A stretch of 35,287 bases of DNA, taken from positions 1 to 35,287 of the forward strand of contig DHHC01000045.1 of NCBI GenBank assembly GCA_002403095.1, given 5' to 3'. How positions within the stretch are numbered: the stretch's first letter is position 1; each line of letters starts with the position of its first letter. The position numbers were made by a program, and so were the translations under genes. The notes under the pieces are model-generated. The model had not been told where the DNA came from and did not search any database. It was given only the letters and a program-made list of their open reading frames with translations. This DNA is from Leptolinea sp. UBA4782 (GTDB lineage Bacteria; Chloroflexota; Anaerolineae; Anaerolineales; Anaerolineaceae). Positions 31,696 through 35,287 of this stretch are shown here, one piece after another.

Positions 31696-32472
31696 CTAAT
31701 TGAGAATTTTAATGACAGCAGCGCTGCCTGCTGCCAGGATGATAACCGCCAGGGTGACCAGGGCTGGCGTGTTACTGCGCCGATCTTTCAGCGCCAGAGT
31801 GGGGAATACTCCGGACACTTCAAGCACAGGTCCGGCAAACCAGGCAAATACCAGCCCGCCCAGCAGCCCACCCAGATGACCCCAGTTGTCAATTCCAGGT
31901 GATAATCCCAGCACAAGGTTAAAGATCACGATCATACCCATATTCAGCAGCATGCTTTTAGCACGCGAGCCGAAATACTGGCGATTCTGGTAAACAAAGA
32001 CAGCCTGCGCCAGGATCAAACCAAAGATGGCAGTGGAAGCTCCGAGTGATGATTTTTCGGACATGAGATACGAGAAGACATTTCCTGTGAATGCTCCGGC
32101 GATATACAGCAAGAGAAAACGGAAATGACCATAAAACCGTTCCAGGTTGGGTCCAAGTGCAAACAGGGCATACATATTCAGGGCGATGTGCAACAATGAA
32201 CCGTGGAATAAAACAGGTGTGATAAAGCGCCAGACCTCGCCAGCCTCAATGAACTGGTTTACCTTTGCACCCAGGGCAGCGGGGAAGTCAGCCCCCCCAT
32301 AAAGGGATTTACTTGCCAGTTGCAACAGGTACATTATCACCGTCAACACGATGATCCCGTACGTAACAGCGGGTTTTCTTATTGGCAGCTGCAGCACCGC
32401 TTGTTGCGGGGGCGGGGGTGTTTTACCATTTTCAATGCGGTCTACCGGTAAAGGGGATTGATATTCACTCAT
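31696..32472 (-). CDS. rhomboid-family intramembrane serine protease
   Basis: This 258-residue protein has six or seven helices. The catalytic Ser is in GASTAIFG at ~146 and the catalytic His in GHLGGLLGG at ~198. FHGSLLHIALNMYALFALG is the HxxxN oxyanion-hole segment in helix 2. The first ~35 residues are a hydrophilic cytoplasmic tail with a polyproline (PPPPQ) stretch. Rhomboids cleave membrane proteins near the membrane surface. The start codon overlaps the guanylate kinase stop by 1 nt (TAATG), so the two are translationally coupled. Confidence 0.93.
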   Translation of the reverse strand: MSEYQSPLPVDRIENGKTPPPPQQAVLQLPIRKPAVTYGIIVLTVIMYLLQLASKSLYGGADFPAALGAKVNQFIEAGEVWRFITPVLFHGSLLHIALNMYALFALGPNLERFYGHFRFLLLYIAGAFTGNVFSYLMSEKSSLGASTAIFGLILAQAVFVYQNRQYFGSRAKSMLLNMGMIVIFNLVLGLSPGIDNWGHLGGLLGGLVFAWFAGPVLEVSGVFPTLALKDRRSNTPALVTLAVIILAAGSAAVIKILN

Positions 32473-33122
32473 TAATTGATCTTTCGGGGATTGATCCGGC
32501 AGTGCTCTGCGGTAAAAATGGAAAGGATATCCTGCACTGCCTGCTCCAGCTTATTGTCTGCGTTAACAACTATGTAATCAAAAATCTTCATCATTTCCAA
32601 TTCCTGGCGGGCGGTCTCCAGGCGGACTTTGATCTGCTCAGGGGAATCTGTTTTGCGGTTGATCAGCCGGCTGCGCCATTCTTCGTCTGATGCAGGGGAT
32701 ATAAAGATCAGTAAAGCTTCAGGGAATTGCGATTTGATCTTAAACGCCCCCTGTACGTCCAGGCGCATGACCACATCTTTGCCCTGGTGCATGGCATCGA
32801 AAACCTGTTTTCTCAACCCGCCCTTGTACTGGTCATATACCCTTGAATACTCGATCAACTCGCCATTGTCGATCATGCGCTCGAATTCAGCGGTTGTCAC
32901 GAAAAAGTAATCCACGCCGTGCACTTCCTTCGGGCGGGGCTGGCGGTCGGTACAGGTGACAACATAATGCGCCTGGGGATAGCTACGCCTTAAGGCGTTC
33001 ATAACGGCATCTTTTCCAACCCCTGACAGCCCTGAAATGACAACCATCAGCGGCTGCCGGGCTGGAAGTTGGAAGTCGATGGTATCCTGGTCTCTCGGGG
33101 CTGTTTCTTTTTTCTTATCCAT
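32472..33122 (-). CDS. gmk: guanylate kinase-like protein (divergent)
   Basis: This 216-residue protein has the guanylate kinase layout. The P-loop is VVISGLSGVGKDAV at ~29-42. The GMP-binding region is TCTDRQPRPKEVHGVDYFFV with EFERMIDNGELIEYSRVYDQYKGG. VVMRLDVQGAFKIK and RLETARQELEMMKIFDYIVVN follow. Departures from E. coli Gmk: the residue after the P-loop Lys is Asp instead of Ser, TTR reads TDR, and YGTS reads KGGL. It also has a 26-residue N-terminal extension. It may be the housekeeping enzyme (GMP to GDP) of this lineage or a specialised paralogue. First gene of a pair with rhomboid. Confidence 0.8.
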   Translation of the reverse strand: MDKKKETAPRDQDTIDFQLPARQPLMVVISGLSGVGKDAVMNALRRSYPQAHYVVTCTDRQPRPKEVHGVDYFFVTTAEFERMIDNGELIEYSRVYDQYKGGLRKQVFDAMHQGKDVVMRLDVQGAFKIKSQFPEALLIFISPASDEEWRSRLINRKTDSPEQIKVRLETARQELEMMKIFDYIVVNADNKLEQAVQDILSIFTAEHCRINPRKIN

Positions 33123-33171
33123 TGCTGATCCATATTCCCGGTTTTGGGTATTCAGATTCCTTTACGGACAA

Positions 33172-33177
33172 ATTATA
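33172..33177 (-). promoter_or_regulatory. candidate -10 box for the gmk-rhomboid pair
   Basis: A perfect TATAAT on the minus strand 49 nt before the ATG at 33122. No good -35 hexamer is visible at 16-18 nt. Confidence 0.35.
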
Positions 33178-33241
33178 ACCTTCCTGGCCTCTAATCTGGT
33201 AAATTCCTGCAAGGTTTCAGCCGGCAGTATAACTATTGTGG

Positions 33242-35167
33242 TCAGGAATTGTTTTCCCCTTTGTGGAACTGGGTGTTGTACAGGCTGGCATATAATCCTT
33301 TCTGTTCCAACAGGGTGTCATGGGTGCCGCTCTCGACGACCCTGCCCCGGTCGATCACCAGGATCTGGTCAGCCGCCAGGATTGTGCTTAGTCTGTGTGC
33401 GATCACAATGCTGGTCCGGCCTGCCATTACCTTTTTCAGTGCATCCTGGATCAGGGCTTCCGACTCGCTGTCTAGGCTGCTGGTGGCTTCATCCAGCACC
33501 AGGATGCGCGGATCTTTCAGGATGACGCGCGCCAGGGCAATGCGCTGCTTTTCGCCACCGCTCAGGCGGTATCCCCTCTCTCCAACGATCGTGTCATAAC
33601 CGTCCGGCATATCCTGAATGAAGTTGTGGATGTTCGCAACCCGGCAGGCGTTTTCGAGATCAAGCTGCGAGGCATCCAACCGGGCATATTGCAGGTTGGT
33701 GCGGATGGTATCGTGGAACAGGTAAGTTTCCTGGGTTACCATACCGATCTGTGATGAAAGCGAACTGAGGGTCACATCCCTGAGATCGTGTCCATCGATT
33801 CGGATGGAGCCGCTGGCAGGATCATACAACCGCGGGATGAGATAGGTGAGGGTGGTTTTCCCTGCGCCGCTGGGTCCAACCAAAGCGACCAGCTGGCCTG
33901 GTTCAGCCCGAAAACTAATGTCCTCCAGCGCAATGCTGCGCGCCTGGCTGCGGGGCGTGGTTTCATCTTCATCTTGCTCCGGTTTCTCCCCCGAAAGAAC
34001 GGCAACCACATTTTCCATGCTGCCATAGCGGTGCACATCGCTAAGCAGATGCTCGTCTCCTGCTTCGTAAATAAAGGTAACATGGTCAAATACGATCTCG
34101 CCCCTGCTGTTCTCAAGCGTTAGTGCATCCGGTTTTTCGGGGATATCGACTGGCAGGTCTATTACTTCGAATACGCGTTCAAAACTAACCATCGATGTGG
34201 CAAATTCGACCGGTGCATTTGACAGCCCCTGTAAAGCCCCGTACAGATTGCCCAGGTAAGCCCCGAAGGCTACTATTGTACCGATTGTAAACATATCCTG
34301 GATGACAAAGTACCCGCCCAACCCGTACACCAGGGCGCTGCCTACTGCGCTGATCAAACCGATGATTGCCATGAAAAACGAGCCGATCACGGACCGTTGA
34401 ATCCCCAGGTTGGCAACCTGCGAAGCGCGTTTGCCGAACCGGTCGATTTCGAGATCTCGCCGCCCGAAAAGCTTAACCAGCAGAACGCCGCCAATGTTGA
34501 GGGTTTCATTCATCATGGCATTCATCTGGGCATTAGCTTCCATTTGCTTGCGGGCCATGTCCCTCAGCCTGTTCCCCAGCAGGCGTGATGCCAGTACAAA
34601 TAGAGGGAAAATGGAAACACTGATAATGGTCAGGCGCCATTCCAGCGTATACATTACCACTAGCACGGCAACCGCCTGGATGGTTTGGGTGATGATGCTG
34701 ATCAATGTGCTGCTGATGGCATTTTGTGCGCCAACCACATCGTTGTTCAGGCGGCTCATTAATTCGCCGACCTTGGTGTTGGTAAAGAAGCGCAGCGACA
34801 TGCGCTGGAGGCTGGAATACAATGCCATGCGCAGGTCGTAAATCACCCCTTCACCCACACTGGAACTCAGCCTGCGCTGGATGATATTCATGGTGCTGTT
34901 CAATATTGGGATGAACAGCAATGCCAGAGCCAGCAGGACAAGGCGGTTAATATCCTTGGCAGGAATAGTCCGGTCGATCAGGTCCCGCAGTACCAGTGGC
35001 GAAAGCAGGTTCAAACCAGTGTTGGCAAGGATGAGAAATAGAATAGCCAGCATCTGCCATTTATAAGGCCTGGCATAATGCAGTACCCGCTTGAGCAGTG
35101 AAATGGTAATCTTTGGTTTTTCATCGGGGGTGTTCACCAGGCCCCGCATACCGCCGCGAAATCCCAT
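33242..35167 (-). CDS. ABC exporter half-transporter (MsbA/MDR-like, fused permease-ATPase)
   Basis: This 641-residue protein joins a six-helix type IV exporter domain (~30-330) to an ATPase domain. The ATPase has Walker A LVGPSGAGKTT at ~430, the signature LSGGEKQRIALARV at ~530, Walker B ILVLDEATSSLD and the H-loop IVIAHRLSTI. About 40 acidic or polar residues (from HLLSDVHRYGS to TPRSQARSI, ~370-410) sit between the A-loop Tyr and the second strand of the ATPase, longer than usual. It should work as a homodimer or with an unseen partner. GAGAGG precedes the ATG. Substrate unknown. Confidence 0.93.
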   Translation of the reverse strand: MGFRGGMRGLVNTPDEKPKITISLLKRVLHYARPYKWQMLAILFLILANTGLNLLSPLVLRDLIDRTIPAKDINRLVLLALALLFIPILNSTMNIIQRRLSSSVGEGVIYDLRMALYSSLQRMSLRFFTNTKVGELMSRLNNDVVGAQNAISSTLISIITQTIQAVAVLVVMYTLEWRLTIISVSIFPLFVLASRLLGNRLRDMARKQMEANAQMNAMMNETLNIGGVLLVKLFGRRDLEIDRFGKRASQVANLGIQRSVIGSFFMAIIGLISAVGSALVYGLGGYFVIQDMFTIGTIVAFGAYLGNLYGALQGLSNAPVEFATSMVSFERVFEVIDLPVDIPEKPDALTLENSRGEIVFDHVTFIYEAGDEHLLSDVHRYGSMENVVAVLSGEKPEQDEDETTPRSQARSIALEDISFRAEPGQLVALVGPSGAGKTTLTYLIPRLYDPASGSIRIDGHDLRDVTLSSLSSQIGMVTQETYLFHDTIRTNLQYARLDASQLDLENACRVANIHNFIQDMPDGYDTIVGERGYRLSGGEKQRIALARVILKDPRILVLDEATSSLDSESEALIQDALKKVMAGRTSIVIAHRLSTILAADQILVIDRGRVVESGTHDTLLEQKGLYASLYNTQFHKGENNS

Positions 35168-35208
35168 ATTAAACCTCTCTACGCTATTTCATTCCCAATT
35201 TTGCTTGC

Positions 35209-35225
35209 TGCCAGGGCAGCTGGCA
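35209..35225. repeat. dyad upstream of the ABC exporter gene
   Basis: TGCCAG and CTGGCA are perfect inverted copies around GGCAG, 42 nt upstream of the exporter ATG. A possible operator or leader hairpin; the arms are short enough to arise by chance. Confidence 0.25.
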
Positions 35226-35287
35226 ATATCTTGCTTTCCAGAAGTTTTCCGCCCGCTTTCTTTAGTTACTGTATCAAATTCCCATAG

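Overview
The window looks like a chromosomal segment of a strictly anaerobic, fermentative member of the Chloroflexota, most likely Anaerolineae. That placement is an inference. It rests on moderate GC (near 50-55% by eye), a T-box leader on an aminoacyl-tRNA synthetase gene, a DUF2089 plus SHOCT-like gene pair, a DUF6504 gene, a pyrrolysine-free MttB-family methyltransferase and a membrane-bound group 4 [NiFe] hydrogenase. No phage, insertion sequence or CRISPR array was seen.

Layout. Positions 1-3243 hold a phosphoribosyltransferase gene convergent with a small surface-glycan operon on the minus strand (wecB, hexapeptide acetyltransferase, glycosyltransferase). An SDR oxidoreductase gene with its own promoter and an inverted repeat follows (3348-4299). 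Next come tRNA-Gly(GCC) and tRNA-Cys(GCA); the tRNA-Cys is trailed by two degenerate copies of its own 3' end, each with a 19-nt hairpin insert in the T-loop. An orphan sugar-type solute-binding lipoprotein gene (minus) faces away from valS, which has a consensus promoter and a T-box leader with a GUC valine specifier.

Positions 9433-14515 form a four-gene plus-strand operon: MttB-family methyltransferase, GPH-type symporter, Cys/Met-metabolism PLP enzyme and beta-hydroxyacid dehydrogenase. It is probably a catabolic unit for a methylated (quaternary amine or sulfur) compound of unknown identity. It converges, with overlapping stop codons, on an eleven-gene minus-strand operon (22948 to 14512) for an energy-converting group 4 [NiFe] hydrogenase. 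That operon encodes antiporter-like membrane subunits, a NuoA-like protein, NuoB/C/D/H/I-like subunits and a maturation endopeptidase. Both nickel-binding CxxC motifs are intact, so it is a hydrogenase and not complex I. The expected role is H2 evolution from reduced ferredoxin coupled to ion pumping.

The right third (23197-35167) is mixed: PAP2 phosphatase, a D-Ala-D-Ala-ligase-like ATP-grasp protein, a zinc-ribbon membrane protein, the selenocysteine tRNA (selC), an M50 intramembrane protease, a D-threonine-aldolase/D-serine-dehydratase-like PLP enzyme, DUF6504, a DUF2089/SHOCT-like/MFS-exporter operon with a consensus promoter, a rhomboid protease with a divergent guanylate kinase, and an ABC exporter. 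The most unusual observations are the tRNA-Cys-derived repeats, the methyltransferase operon with its atypical partners, and the mixed subunit set of the hydrogenase.
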